From Polaromonas sp. AER18D-145 (lineage in GTDB: Bacteria > Pseudomonadota > Gammaproteobacteria > Burkholderiales > Burkholderiaceae_C): DNA of 46,670 nucleotides. A program made the position numbers and the translations under genes. Below the pieces are notes generated by a model that was not told the DNA's origin, did no database searches, and saw nothing but the letters and a program-made list of their open reading frames with translations. Shown here piece after piece: positions 17,424-25,442 of the stretch (position 1 is the first letter of the stretch; every line of letters begins with the position of its first letter). The stretch is taken from assembly GCF_002379095.1 (NCBI RefSeq), contig NZ_NBZV01000037.1, positions 1-46,670 of the forward strand, read 5' to 3'.

Positions 17424-17774
17424 TCAATAAAAAAGCGGGGCGATGTAGGGATAGGAAAACGCGATAACGACCAGGCCGGCCACCGCCCAAAACACCGCCT
17501 TGTAGCCCGTTCTTGCGGCGGGCAGGGCGCAGATGTCCCCTGGCTTGCAGTCCGCCTCGGGCCGGTAAATGCGCCGGCCGGCCAAAAACAGGGCAAGCAG
17601 GGCGGCGCCGATGAAATAGGGCCGGTAGGGCTCCAGGCCGGCCAGGTTGCCGAGCCAGGCGCCGCCCAGGCCGACCGATACCAGCACCAGCGGACCCAGG
17701 CAACACGCCGAGGCCAGAATCGCCGCGAGGCCGCCCGCGGCAAGCGCGGTTTTTGTGTTTGTGTCCGTGGTCAT
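17424..17774 (-). CDS. merT: Mercuric transport protein MerT
   Basis: 116 residues with three hydrophobic segments. The first carries the Cys pair SACCLGP (about 22-28) and the loop before the third segment carries a second set (DCKPGDIC, about 75-82), as in MerT. The protein moves Hg(II) from MerP across the inner membrane. The ATG at 17774 is 46 bp from the divergent merR start. Without a merA reductase in this window, imported mercury would need to be reduced or bound by products encoded elsewhere. Confidence 0.92.
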   Translation of the reverse strand: MTTDTNTKTALAAGGLAAILASACCLGPLVLVSVGLGGAWLGNLAGLEPYRPYFIGAALLALFLAGRRIYRPEADCKPGDICALPAARTGYKAVFWAVAGLVVIAFSYPYIAPLFY

Positions 17775-17801
17775 AAAAATTGCATTTTTCAGATGAGGTC
17801 G

Positions 17802-17833
17802 AATGTAAACTCTGTACTTATGTACGGAGTCAA
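17802..17833 (-). promoter_or_regulatory. MerR-type mer promoter and operator
   Basis: On the minus strand a -35 TTGACT (17833-17828) is followed by an over-long spacer of 19-20 bp before the weak -10 TTACAT/TACATT (about 17808-17802). The spacer holds a dyad, ACTCTGTAC (17809-17817) and GTACGGAGT (17822-17830), eight of nine positions symmetric around TTAT. This long-spacer dyad architecture is the hallmark of MerR-activated promoters. The merR ATG (17820) lies inside the dyad, so MerR bound here could also repress its own gene. Confidence 0.88.
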
Positions 17834-18236
17834 GCCCCCAGACCAAACATTGACAATCGGCCGCCTGGCCAGTGCGGCCGGCGTGAACCTGGAGACGGTC
17901 CGGTTTTACCAGCGCAGCGGCCTGATCCATGAACCGCAACGACCGCTGAGTGGCTACCGGACCTACGGCAGCGGGGATGTGCAGCGCATCCGTTTTATCA
18001 AGCGGGCCCAGACCCTGGGCTTCACGCTCGAAGAAATCGCCACGCTGCTGCAGCTCGACAAAGCGACGGCCTGCTCCGAAACCCGCCAGTTGGCGTCGCG
18101 CAAGCTGGGCATGGTGCAGGCCAAGCTGGAGGACCTGCTGAAGATGCAATCGGCTCTTGTCGAAATGATCCATCAATGTGACACGCCACAGGCCGATGGC
18201 CGTTGCCCGATCATCACGGCGCTGACCGGGAACTGA
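17820..18236 (+). CDS. merR: Mercury-responsive regulator MerR
   Basis: 138 residues: N-terminal winged helix TIGRLASAAGVNLETVRFYQR (shown in part), then the dimerisation helix and metal-binding region with three cysteines, in ACSETRQ, HQCDTP and GRCPII, at spacing typical of MerR Hg(II) ligands. MerR bends the long-spacer promoter and activates it when Hg(II) binds. The ATG at 17820 lies within the operator. No Shine-Dalgarno is visible and a possible promoter (TTGCAT at 17780, TGTAAA at 17804) would start transcription at about the ATG, so it may be leaderless. Confidence 0.92.
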   Translation: MYGVKPPDQTLTIGRLASAAGVNLETVRFYQRSGLIHEPQRPLSGYRTYGSGDVQRIRFIKRAQTLGFTLEEIATLLQLDKATACSETRQLASRKLGMVQAKLEDLLKMQSALVEMIHQCDTPQADGRCPIITALTGN

Positions 18237-18448
18237 CTGGGTTCTTCAGGCCGGCGCGGAACAGACCCGGGGCGCCGGGGTGACTTGCCGGCCGTCCTTG
18301 ACGGTCAGCACGACGGCCCCTAACGTCCCCGCGTCTGGTGCGGCAGCACGGTTGCCGCTTGCTGCCATGCTGGCGCGTCGGCGCATGCACGGGGGGCTGC
18401 TTGCCGGCGCGCAGCCGCTGCACGGGTTTGGCCGGCGCAACGTCGGCA

Positions 18449-18574
18449 TCAGGGGGCCGGCGCGCCAGGAAACAGGTTGCCGAGTTGCACACCCAGCGCG
18501 CGCCAGCTTGGCAGCAGCCAGATCACCAGCAGACAGACAAGGGCCAGAGCAATGGCCGCCAACACGATGTTCAT
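18449..18574 (-). CDS. Small membrane protein, 41 residues, unknown
   Basis: A short frame with a strong GGGAGG ribosome binding site about 10 bp before the ATG at 18574. It encodes MNIVLAAIALALVCLLV followed by IWLLPSWRALGVQL and a short tail, that is, one membrane helix and an amphipathic end. The role is unknown. The stop overlaps an ATG (TGATG) that opens a further 67-codon frame down to 18246, but that frame is Arg/Pro-rich and looks spurious. The RBS and the clean membrane helix make this small protein plausible. Confidence 0.5.
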   Translation of the reverse strand: MNIVLAAIALALVCLLVIWLLPSWRALGVQLGNLFPGAPAP

Positions 18575-18668
18575 GATGCAGCACCTCCCGAAAAAACGCT
18601 TGGAAATACACGCATCATGTTGCGCCGGTTGACGGCCTTGTGCACTGGAATTTTGTGCGCCCGGCGGT

Positions 18669-18893
18669 TCAGCGCCGGTCCCTGCGCCAAGCCACCGGGT
18701 TGTCGAGCAGGGCGGGAATGTCGCCGCGGCCTATGCCCAGGTCGTTCAGCTCCCGCGCGCTCATCTGTTCCAGCTCGGTCCGGCTGCGCCGCAGCCCCTT
18801 GTGCTGCGCCGGCCCACGCGGCATCCGCCGGGCCAGTCGTGCAAGTCCGCGCGCGATGGCAAGGAAGGGACGGGCGATGGTCTTGTGCGGCAT
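18669..18893 (-). CDS. DUF1127 (YjiS-like) small protein
   Basis: 74 residues. The C-terminal half carries the DUF1127 signature: LEQMSARELNDLGIGRGDIP followed by ALL. DUF1127 proteins are small, basic and common in proteobacteria; some bind RNA or take part in phosphate and carbon regulation in alphaproteobacteria, but the role in this group is unknown. It is divergent from the LysR gene with a 92-bp gap containing an inverted repeat, so the LysR protein may control it. Confidence 0.8.
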   Translation of the reverse strand: MPHKTIARPFLAIARGLARLARRMPRGPAQHKGLRRSRTELEQMSARELNDLGIGRGDIPALLDNPVAWRRDRR

Positions 18894-18958
18894 GGCGGGA
18901 CTCCTGGTGGGGAAGTACCCGATCGTGCGGCTTGTCGTGGTATTGTGGAAGTTGAGTT

Positions 18959-18979
18959 TTCTGATGAAAACTATCAGAA
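18959..18979. promoter_or_regulatory. LysR-type binding site between divergent DUF1127 and lysR genes
   Basis: TTCTGAT (18959-18965) and ATCAGAA (18973-18979) form a perfect 7-bp inverted repeat with a 7-bp spacer, containing a T-N11-A core as LysR-type regulators recognise. It ends 6 bp before the lysR ATG and about 65 bp from the DUF1127 start, a usual place for autoregulation and divergent activation. Confidence 0.65.
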
Positions 18980-18985
18980 TTACTG

Positions 18986-19873
18986 ATGCGTGAACTGAAC
19001 CTCGACCAACTCCGCACCCTGGTGGCCATTGCCGACCTCGGCACTTTTTCGGCGGCGGCGCGTGCGCTGCATCTGGCTCAGCCTACCGTGAGCCTGCATG
19101 TCAGCGAGCTGGAAAGCCGGCTGGGCGCGCCGCTGGTGGTGCGCGGCGGCAGAAGGGTGGAGCCCACGGCTGCCGGTGCCGTGCTGGTGCAGCGCGCCAG
19201 GCGGCTGTTGCGCGATGCGGACGATGCGGTGGACGCCGTGCAGCGCCATGTCGAGGGCCGCGTCGGCCGCGTGCGGCTGGGCAGCTCGACCGGCGTGCTG
19301 GTCTACCTGCTGCCCGAGGTGCTCAAGGCCATGGAGCGCGCCCACCCGGACATCGATGTCGAGGTCAGCATCCTGGGCTCGGCAGAGGCCATGGAGCGGC
19401 TGGGCCAGGGCACGCTGGACGTCGGGCTGGTGGCCCTGCCGCAGCCGGTCCGGCCCGGCATTGTCATGACGCACTGGCGCAGCGACCCGATGATGGCTTT
19501 TGTACCTCAGGCATGGACTGTGCCCAAACGCATCACGCCGCAATGGCTGGCCGCGCGGCCGCTGATCTTCAACGACTCGACCACGCACATGTACCACCTG
19601 ACCATGGAATGGTTTGCCAACGCGGGCCTGACGCCGCGCACCCGCATCGAGCTCAACTACAACGAGGCCATGAAAAGCCTGGTGGCCGCGGGTTACGGTG
19701 CGGCGGTGCTGCCGCTGGAGCATGCCGGCGAGCAGTTGCACCAGAGGGTGCAGGTGGTTCCGCTCAAGCCCGCATTGACGCGCCACACGGCGGTGGTGCA
19801 CAAGCCGCCGGAAGCATTGGACGGCGCCACGCGCAACCTGCTGCTGACGCTGGCGCAGTTCCGTCAGGTTTGA
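18986..19873 (+). CDS. LysR-family transcriptional regulator
   Basis: 295 residues. The N-terminal winged helix (about 1-60) has LDQLRTLVAIADLGTFSAAA and HLAQPTVSLHVSELE; a periplasmic-binding-like effector domain follows (about 90-290) with VRLGSSTGVLVYLLPEVL and the typical TLDVGLVALP. The effector is unknown. It is divergent from the DUF1127 gene, with a perfect LysR-type dyad just before its ATG. A Shine-Dalgarno sequence is weak or absent. Confidence 0.9.
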   Translation: MRELNLDQLRTLVAIADLGTFSAAARALHLAQPTVSLHVSELESRLGAPLVVRGGRRVEPTAAGAVLVQRARRLLRDADDAVDAVQRHVEGRVGRVRLGSSTGVLVYLLPEVLKAMERAHPDIDVEVSILGSAEAMERLGQGTLDVGLVALPQPVRPGIVMTHWRSDPMMAFVPQAWTVPKRITPQWLAARPLIFNDSTTHMYHLTMEWFANAGLTPRTRIELNYNEAMKSLVAAGYGAAVLPLEHAGEQLHQRVQVVPLKPALTRHTAVVHKPPEALDGATRNLLLTLAQFRQV

Positions 19874-19879
19874 CGAGGC

Positions 19880-20086
19880 TTAGTGCGTCGGTGCGGTCTG
19901 GAAAACAATTTCGCCGCTGGGGACGTGCACCACGCGGATCTCCTGGCAGGTCGGGTCGGCCAGGCTTTTGACGGCCACGGCCACGGCCAGCGAGCGGTCT
20001 GTATAGAGTTGCTTGAGGGCGGTGGGCGGGAGCAAACTGCCACGCAGCGTGTTCCTGCTTTCAATGCGGTATTGAGTGGGCGCCAT
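19880..20086 (-). CDS. Small hypothetical protein, 68 residues
   Basis: It reads MAPTQYRIESRNTLRGSLLP at the start and ends EIRVVHVPSGEIVFQTAPTH. It is soluble, has a beta-rich C-terminal part and no recognised motif. It is convergent with the LysR gene, 6 bp from its stop. The amino-acid composition is balanced, unlike shadow frames in this GC-rich DNA, which is the main support. The RBS is weak. Function unknown. Confidence 0.55.
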   Translation of the reverse strand: MAPTQYRIESRNTLRGSLLPPTALKQLYTDRSLAVAVAVKSLADPTCQEIRVVHVPSGEIVFQTAPTH

Positions 20087-20417
20087 GGTGAATGCCTTGT
20101 TGAAGTGAGGTGTTCATCGTAGGCAGGTCGTGCGGCGTTGTGATGACAATGCCGCCTTCAAAGCGTCATGTTGGTAAGCAAAAGAAAGCGCACATCGCCC
20201 GCTGCTGCTGGATGGTGGGGAGCAAACAGCCGGCCGCAAGGCCTATTGAGACTTCCATAGTCATGAAGAGCACTCACTACCGTTCGCCCTGAGCTTGGCC
20301 TGTCCTGAGCTTGACGAAGGGTCGAAGGGCCCTTCGACAAGCTCAGGACAGGCTTCGACGGGCTCAGCCCGAACGGGGGGCGCTGGATGTACCAGCCGGA
20401 AAGGCTGGCGGGCCGGT
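20087..20417. other. 331-bp gap with composite repeat
   Basis: Contains the complex copy of repeat family 1 (20280-20376) just downstream of the permease stop, where its long hairpin may also end transcription. The rest (20087-20279) holds no convincing gene. Confidence 0.6.
20280..20376. repeat. Dispersed repeat family 1, compound copy with long hairpin
   Basis: Repeated and partly inverted versions of CCGTTCGCCCTGAGCTTG and CTTCGACAAGCTCAGG give a long imperfect stem centred on GGGCCC. It is related to the perfect palindrome at 23209-23260 and the intragenic copies at 21113-21161 and 45388-45413. Confidence 0.8.
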
Positions 20418-23129
20418 TTACCAGTCTTCCTTGACGGCCAGCACCGCGTCCTTGCCCGCCGCTGCACGCCCGGCCAGCCAGGCGGTGACGGTGCCGGCCA
20501 GGATGACCGCCGCACACAGCGCCAGCAGCCGCGCCCAGGGCAGGGCCAGGTCCATGGTCCAGTGAAAGCTTTGTGGGTTGACCACATGCACCAGCACCAG
20601 CGACACGGCCAGCCCCAGGCCCAGCCCGGCCAGCGCGCCGGCCAGCGTCCAGGCGGCGCCTTCGCCGGCGACCAGCGTGAGGATTTGCCGGCGTGTCAGC
20701 CCCAGGTGGGCCAGCAGGCCAAACTCTTTGCGCCGCGCCAGCACCTGCGCGCTGAAGCTGGCCGCCACGCCGAACAGGCCGATCGCAATGGCCACGGCCT
20801 GCAGCCAATAGGTCACGGCAAAGCTGCGGTCAAAAATGCGCAGCGAGGTGGCGCGGATCTGGCCGCTCGACGCAAACTCGATCAGCTCGCCCGAGCCCGT
20901 CTGCGCCTGCGCCAGCGCGCGCACGGCCTGCTGCAGCTGCGCGTCACCCGCGCCGGGCGCGCGCCACAAGGCCAGGTCGTTCACGCGCCGGTCGCCGGTG
21001 AGGGCTTCGAAGTCGCGCCTGTCCATGGCAATGGCGCCGAACTGGCGCGCATAGTCACGCCAGACACCGGCCACATAGAACTGTTCGCCCCCACGCTTGT
21101 CGCCCCGTGTTTCCGTTCGTCCTGAGCTTGGCCTGTCCTGAGCCTGTCGAAGGGTCGAAGGATGCCCCCCGAGGGGGCCGTCGCTTGCTCGGGGCGGCCC
21201 TTCGCTGCGCGGATCCTTCTTGGGTGTCGCCTCGTTTGCTCCTGAATTCATAGCTGCTTGCGCCCGCGCATCAAGGGCCAGAGCCTCAAAAGACCCTGAA
21301 ATCCGGGTGAACACAGTACCGGGGCGGGCGCCGTACAGGTCGACCATGGGTTCACTCACATAAATCGCCACGTGACCGGCCGGCACCGGCAACGCGCTGC
21401 CCACCAGCGGCAGGCTGCCGGCCGGGTCCTGCAGGTCGCGCGCAATCAGCGCCACAGCGGGCTGGTTGGGGTCCAGCAGCAGGGTGGTCACGCGCAGCGT
21501 GCTCAGGCGCGCCACGCCGGGCAGCTGCGCGAGCGCCTGCACAAACGCCGGCGAGAAGAACACCGTGTCGCTGGCGGCGCTGGTGCTGGCGGTGCGCACA
21601 TACAGGTCGGCCGGCAACACCACGTCCAGCCAGTGGGTGACCGAGTCGCGAAAACTCGCCACCATCACCGTCAGCGCCACGGCCAGGCTCAGCGAGGCGA
21701 CCACGCCGCTAACGGCCACCGCCGCACTACCGCGCACACGGCGTGCCCGTTCCACCGCCAGCAGCGGCAGCAGGCGGCGGGACACATGCGGGGCGATGCG
21801 GTTGTACAGCAGGGCGATCAGCCAGGGCAACGCGCTGATGCCGCCGACCAGCAGCAGCCCGACCGACAGGTAGGCACCGAGCGCGATGCCAAAAACCGGC
21901 GGCGTCAAGGCCAGCAAGCCGGCTGCGGCCATCAGCAGCAGGCTGAGCCGGTAAGGTGTGCCGCCCGCCGGTGGTGCACCCAGGCCCTTGAGGGTTTGCG
22001 CCGGCGGCAGCTTTTGCGCGGCGCGCGCCGGCCACCAGCCGCCCACCAGCGCCGCGGCCACACCGAGCAGGCCGTACACCGCGGCCGCGCCTGCATTCCA
22101 CTGCAGGGCCGGGGCCACGCCGGAAAAGTAGCCGCCGCCCAGGTCGCCGCCCAGCACCCGCAGCGCCAGCGCAGCCAGCGCCGTGCCCAGCGCGATGCCG
22201 GCGACGCTGCCGACCGTGCCCAGCAGGGCCGACTCCCAGAGCACCAGGCGCAGGCGTTCGCGGCCGGTCAGGCCCAGCACGCCGAGCAGGGCAAACTGCT
22301 GCGCGCGTTTGGCCACGCTCAGCGACAACACCGAAAACACCAGGAAGGCGCCGGTGAACAGCGCCACCAGCGCCAGCACCGTCAGGTTGACGCGGTAGGC
22401 GCGCGAGAGGTTGCTCACGCGCTGCGCGTCATCGCCCGGCTCGGTGGCCGTGATGCCGGCCGGCAGTTGCAGCGAGGTGATGAAGGCGGCACGGTCGGCG
22501 CCGGCCTGCAGGCGGATGTCGATGCGCGAGAGCTGGCCGAGCCGGCCAAACAGTTCCTGCGCGGCGCCGATGTCCATCACCGCCAGCGCGGCACCGCCGG
22601 CGCTGACGCTGCCGGCCACCCGGGCGTCCAGCAGTTGCAGGCCGCTTTGCAGCCGGAGCCGTTCGCCGGGCAGGCTTTGCCGCGCTGCCGCGTTGAGGAA
22701 GACCGCGCCGGGGGCGAGCAGTGCCATCCGTCCGGCCCCGGCCGAGGGCACGGGCATCAGTGCCGGCGCCAGCGAAGCGACCACCAGCGCATCGACACCG
22801 ACCACGCGCAAGGCCACCCGCTGCCCATTCATGGCGACGGCGTAGGTGCTGAACTCCAGCACCGGGCTGGCCAGCGCCACCTGCGGGTGGTTGGCCACCC
22901 GCGCATAGACCGCTTCGTCAAACCCGCCGCGCACCGCGCGCAGCTCCAGGTCGGGCTGGCCGTTGACCGAACGCACGGCCTGGGAAAACTCGGCCAGCGC
23001 CGAGGCATTGATCAGCTGCACCGAAAACGCCAGCGCCACACCCAGCATGACAGCCACCACGGCCGCCGCATTGCGCCACTTGTGGTGCAGCAGCTCCTGC
23101 CAGGAAAAGGTGGAAAGAAGGGCGAGCAT
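20418..23129 (-). CDS. FtsX-like ABC transporter permease, with in-frame repeat insertion
   Basis: 903 residues. The first half has an N-terminal helix (HHKWRNAAAVVAVMLGVALAF), a periplasmic MacB-like domain and a block of membrane helices with FtsX character. The second half repeats this plan, ending in helices near VAGEGAAWTLAGALAGLGLG. Such permeases work with a LolD/MacB-type ATPase and an AttH-like exported protein. No ATPase gene is adjacent; the LolD-like gene at 32648-33295 is a candidate. Residues about 614-673 are encoded by a 179-bp block of three different dispersed repeats (21113-21291) kept in frame inside the second periplasmic domain. The ATG at 23129 gives the family N-terminus; one at 23195 would add 22 residues. 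Confidence 0.85.
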   Translation of the reverse strand: MLALLSTFSWQELLHHKWRNAAAVVAVMLGVALAFSVQLINASALAEFSQAVRSVNGQPDLELRAVRGGFDEAVYARVANHPQVALASPVLEFSTYAVAMNGQRVALRVVGVDALVVASLAPALMPVPSAGAGRMALLAPGAVFLNAAARQSLPGERLRLQSGLQLLDARVAGSVSAGGAALAVMDIGAAQELFGRLGQLSRIDIRLQAGADRAAFITSLQLPAGITATEPGDDAQRVSNLSRAYRVNLTVLALVALFTGAFLVFSVLSLSVAKRAQQFALLGVLGLTGRERLRLVLWESALLGTVGSVAGIALGTALAALALRVLGGDLGGGYFSGVAPALQWNAGAAAVYGLLGVAAALVGGWWPARAAQKLPPAQTLKGLGAPPAGGTPYRLSLLLMAAAGLLALTPPVFGIALGAYLSVGLLLVGGISALPWLIALLYNRIAPHVSRRLLPLLAVERARRVRGSAAVAVSGVVASLSLAVALTVMVASFRDSVTHWLDVVLPADLYVRTASTSAASDTVFFSPAFVQALAQLPGVARLSTLRVTTLLLDPNQPAVALIARDLQDPAGSLPLVGSALPVPAGHVAIYVSEPMVDLYGARPGTVFTRISGSFEALALDARAQAAMNSGANEATPKKDPRSEGPPRASDGPLGGHPSTLRQAQDRPSSGRTETRGDKRGGEQFYVAGVWRDYARQFGAIAMDRRDFEALTGDRRVNDLALWRAPGAGDAQLQQAVRALAQAQTGSGELIEFASSGQIRATSLRIFDRSFAVTYWLQAVAIAIGLFGVAASFSAQVLARRKEFGLLAHLGLTRRQILTLVAGEGAAWTLAGALAGLGLGLAVSLVLVHVVNPQSFHWTMDLALPWARLLALCAAVILAGTVTAWLAGRAAAGKDAVLAVKEDW
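21113..21161. repeat. Dispersed repeat family 1, copy inside the permease gene
   Basis: It begins CCGTTCGTCCTGAGCTTGGC and continues with CCTGAGCCTGTCGAAGGGTC. Translated on the gene strand it gives the signature STLRQAQDRPSSGRTE that this repeat produces when it falls in frame. It abuts the family 3 copy at 21163. Confidence 0.8.
21163..21200. repeat. Dispersed repeat family 3, copy inside the permease gene
   Basis: The pattern TGCCCCCCGAGGGGGC, a short variable stretch, CTTGCTCGGGGCGGCCC. The same pattern is at 34258-34295 in the first codons of miaA. Translated here it gives GPPRASDGPLGG. Confidence 0.75.
21242..21291. repeat. Dispersed repeat family 2, copy inside the permease gene
   Basis: CTGAATTCATAGCTGCTTGC followed by GCCCGCGCATCAAGGGCCAG and AGCCTCAAAA, matching the core ATAGCTGCTTGCGC and tail of the intergenic copies. 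It is the third repeat in the same coding block. Confidence 0.7.
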
Positions 23130-23208
23130 GCGGTGGATTGTGCCTTTCAGGGGCCGGCAGTGATGACGGTCAAGTTCTATGGATGTTTTCGTCATTCATG
23201 ACACCCCA

Positions 23209-23260
23209 CCGTTCGCCCTGAGCTTGTCGAAGGGCCCTTCGACAAGCTCAGGGCGAACGG
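23209..23260. repeat. Dispersed repeat family 1, perfect 52-bp palindrome
   Basis: CCGTTCGCCCTGAGCTTGTC at 23209 continues to a centre at GGGCCC (23232-23237) and is mirrored exactly to 23260, with no mismatch and no loop. It lies between the divergent permease and dehydratase-like genes, about 80 bp before the latter's ATG. Confidence 0.9.
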
Positions 23261-23341
23261 TCGTAAGTGGCCTGTCATGATTGATGGAGGTCTAAATAGG
23301 CTATCGTTGTTCACCAACCCTCGAATGAAAGTCTCCTCGCC

Positions 23342-24304
23342 ATGCAGCTCCCCACCTACGACGATGTTGTTGCCGCCGCCGCGCGGATAGCAGGCCACGC
23401 GCACCACACGCCGGTGCTGCGCTCGGCCACCGCCGATGCGCGCTGGGGCGCGCAGTTTTTCTTCAAGTGCGAGAACTTCCAGCGCATGGGCGCCTTCAAG
23501 TTCCGCGGGGCCTTCAATGCGCTGTCGCGGTTTGACGCCGCGCAACGCAAGGCCGGCGCCATCGCGTTTTCCTCGGGCAACCATGCGCAGGCGGTGGCGC
23601 TGTCGGCGCGGCTGCTGGGCATGCCGGCGCTGATCGTGATGCCGCAGGACGCCCCCGCCGCCAAGCTGGCGGCCACACGCGGCTACGGCGCCGAGGTGGT
23701 GCTGTACGACCGCTTCACCGAAGACCGCGAGGCGCTGACCCTGCGGCTGGCGGCGGAGCGCGGCATGACACTGATTCCGCCCTACGACCACCCCGATGTG
23801 ATCGCCGGCCAGGGCACGGCCGCGAAGGAACTGATCGAAGAGACCGGCCCGCTGGACCGCCTGTACGTGTGCACCGGCGGCGGCGGGCTGACCAGCGGCT
23901 CGGCGCTGGCCGCCCGCGCGCTGGCGCCGCAGTGCAAGGTTTACGGCGTCGAGCCCGAAGCCGGCAACGACGCGCAGCAGTCGCTGCGTGCCGGTCGCAT
24001 CGTGCACATTCCCGTGCCGCAGACCATCGCCGACGGCGCGCAGACCCAGCACCTGGGCGAGTACACCTTCGGCATCATCCGCCGCGATGTGGACGACATC
24101 CTCACCGTCAGTGATGCGCAGCTGGTGGAAGCGATGCGCTTTTTTGCAGAGCGCATGAAGATGGTGGTGGAGCCGACCGGCTGCCTGGCGTTTGCCGGCG
24201 CCTGCACGGACGCGCAGGCGATCCGGGGCGCCCGGGTCGGCGTGATTGTGAGCGGCGGCAATGTGGATCTGGCGCGGTACGCCGACCTGCTGGCCGGGCG
24301 CTGA
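23342..24304 (+). CDS. PLP-dependent threonine/serine dehydratase-like enzyme
   Basis: 320 residues of PLP fold type II. The Schiff-base Lys is in MGAFKFRGAFNAL (Lys53), the cofactor ring is bound by SSGNHAQ (78-84), and the phosphate by the glycine loop CTGGGGLTSG (178-187). The length without a C-terminal ACT domain matches catabolic threonine ammonia-lyase, serine racemase or threo-3-hydroxyaspartate dehydratase; these cannot be separated here by eye. The family reaction is deamination of a beta-hydroxy amino acid to a 2-oxo acid and ammonia. The ATG at 23342 is the start. It is divergent from the permease gene, with the 52-bp palindrome in between. Confidence 0.88.
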   Translation: MQLPTYDDVVAAAARIAGHAHHTPVLRSATADARWGAQFFFKCENFQRMGAFKFRGAFNALSRFDAAQRKAGAIAFSSGNHAQAVALSARLLGMPALIVMPQDAPAAKLAATRGYGAEVVLYDRFTEDREALTLRLAAERGMTLIPPYDHPDVIAGQGTAAKELIEETGPLDRLYVCTGGGGLTSGSALAARALAPQCKVYGVEPEAGNDAQQSLRAGRIVHIPVPQTIADGAQTQHLGEYTFGIIRRDVDDILTVSDAQLVEAMRFFAERMKMVVEPTGCLAFAGACTDAQAIRGARVGVIVSGGNVDLARYADLLAGR

Positions 24305-24352
24305 GTTGCCCGCGACAGTGCCAGTGGCCCCTTGCAGGTCGTGAAGAGGTTC

Positions 24353-25234
24353 TTAGGGAACCACCAACACGTCGCGCAAGGTGTGGTGCAGCACGTGCTG
24401 GGCGGTGCTGCTCAGGAAGAGCGCCTCAAGCGCACCCTGGCCGTGGTGGCCCACCGCCACGCAGTCGGCGGGAAGCATTTGCGCCTGTTCGATGAGGGCC
24501 CGTGCCGGCAGGGCGTTGACCACTTCGGCCGCCACCGGATGCTGCGCAGCCCCGGTCAGTTCCCGTGCCAGCCGGTCCATTTGCTGCACCGTTTCGGTGT
24601 GCATGGACTCACGCAGCACCCGCGCCTGCTCCTTCGTCACGTCGCCCAGTCGCAGGGCGTGATCCAGCGCCGGGTCCATCGCCATGAGCAGGTGGTGCTG
24701 CGATTCCGGGAACAGGGCGACGGCGGTAAACGCAGCACGCATGGACACTTCACGCAAATCGACGGCCGTGAGTACCTTGCCGTAGGGGTGGGACGGGGTC
24801 AAACGCACGACGAGCACCGGACAGGCCGGCGAGCGGACGACTTTTGACGTGGTACTGCCCACGCCCGGCACGGCGGGGTCGGCACGTGACGCAATCACGA
24901 CGAGCGAGGTCGCATGGGCCGCCACATAAGCCTTGATCGCGCTGTCCGGGTCGCCGATGTTGAAGCGGGCTTCCACCTGAAGCCCGGTCCGTTCGGCCAG
25001 CGCTGCCGCCAGGGCGGTCAGGCGCTGCTGCATGCGCACATCCGCAGGCGGGTCCATGGTCAGGCACTTGGCGTCGAAAACGCCCTTCAGGCTGTGCCAG
25101 GCGCTCACCTCGAACGCATGCAGCAAGCGCAGCGGTGCGCCGTGCGCCAGGGCGATTTGCACAGCGCGCTCGACGGCTGCATCCGAGCCGGGTGAAAAAT
25201 CGGTGGCAGCCACAATGCTGTGAATCGTCGTCAT
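24353..25234 (-). CDS. Universal stress protein with two UspA domains
   Basis: 293 residues, two tandem Usp domains. The first begins MTTIHSIVAATDFSPGSDAA and ends with VGSTTSKVVRSPACPVLVVR; the second begins near GKVLTAVDLREVSM and ends VGHHGQGALEALFLSSTAQHVL (in part). Tandem Usp proteins are common in FNR/Anr-controlled anaerobic or energy-stress regulons. The ATG at 25234 has GGAG upstream. An FNR-like site (25336-25349) lies about 100 bp before the start. Intact G-x9-G phosphate-site residues suggest nucleotide binding, which is inference. Confidence 0.9.
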   Translation of the reverse strand: MTTIHSIVAATDFSPGSDAAVERAVQIALAHGAPLRLLHAFEVSAWHSLKGVFDAKCLTMDPPADVRMQQRLTALAAALAERTGLQVEARFNIGDPDSAIKAYVAAHATSLVVIASRADPAVPGVGSTTSKVVRSPACPVLVVRLTPSHPYGKVLTAVDLREVSMRAAFTAVALFPESQHHLLMAMDPALDHALRLGDVTKEQARVLRESMHTETVQQMDRLARELTGAAQHPVAAEVVNALPARALIEQAQMLPADCVAVGHHGQGALEALFLSSTAQHVLHHTLRDVLVVP

Positions 25235-25335
25235 GGTCAAAATTCTCCTGGAAGGTGAAGCGCTGCTGTCACCTCGTGAGACGACGTGTGGCGACGGTGC
25301 TTGTGCTGATGCTGAATCATTTCCAGGCAGCACGC

Positions 25336-25349
25336 TTGACCTGCATCAA
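25336..25349. promoter_or_regulatory. FNR/Anr-like box upstream of the tandem Usp gene
   Basis: TTGACctgcATCAA matches nine of ten defined positions of the FNR consensus TTGAT-N4-ATCAA. It lies about 100 bp upstream of the Usp start on the minus strand, compatible with activation. An FNR-type regulator is encoded at 37916-38689. Confidence 0.55.
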
Positions 25350-25442
25350 TCTGTACGAACCCCGGCGTTGATCGGGCGGCAGATTTCATCACCACAGAAG
25401 TACATGGAGCGGCAGGACCTGCCATGCCGCCTGCGCGAAATG

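Noticed and set aside
18246..18449. 67-codon frame coupled (TGATG) to the 41-residue membrane protein
   Set aside because: Arg/Pro/Ala-rich sequence with no pattern; coupling alone is not enough.
21372..23201. 609-codon open frame on the plus strand
   Set aside because: Antisense shadow of the FtsX permease; rich in Gln, His, Arg and Ala, with no motif or RBS. The permease on the other strand has clear membrane helices.
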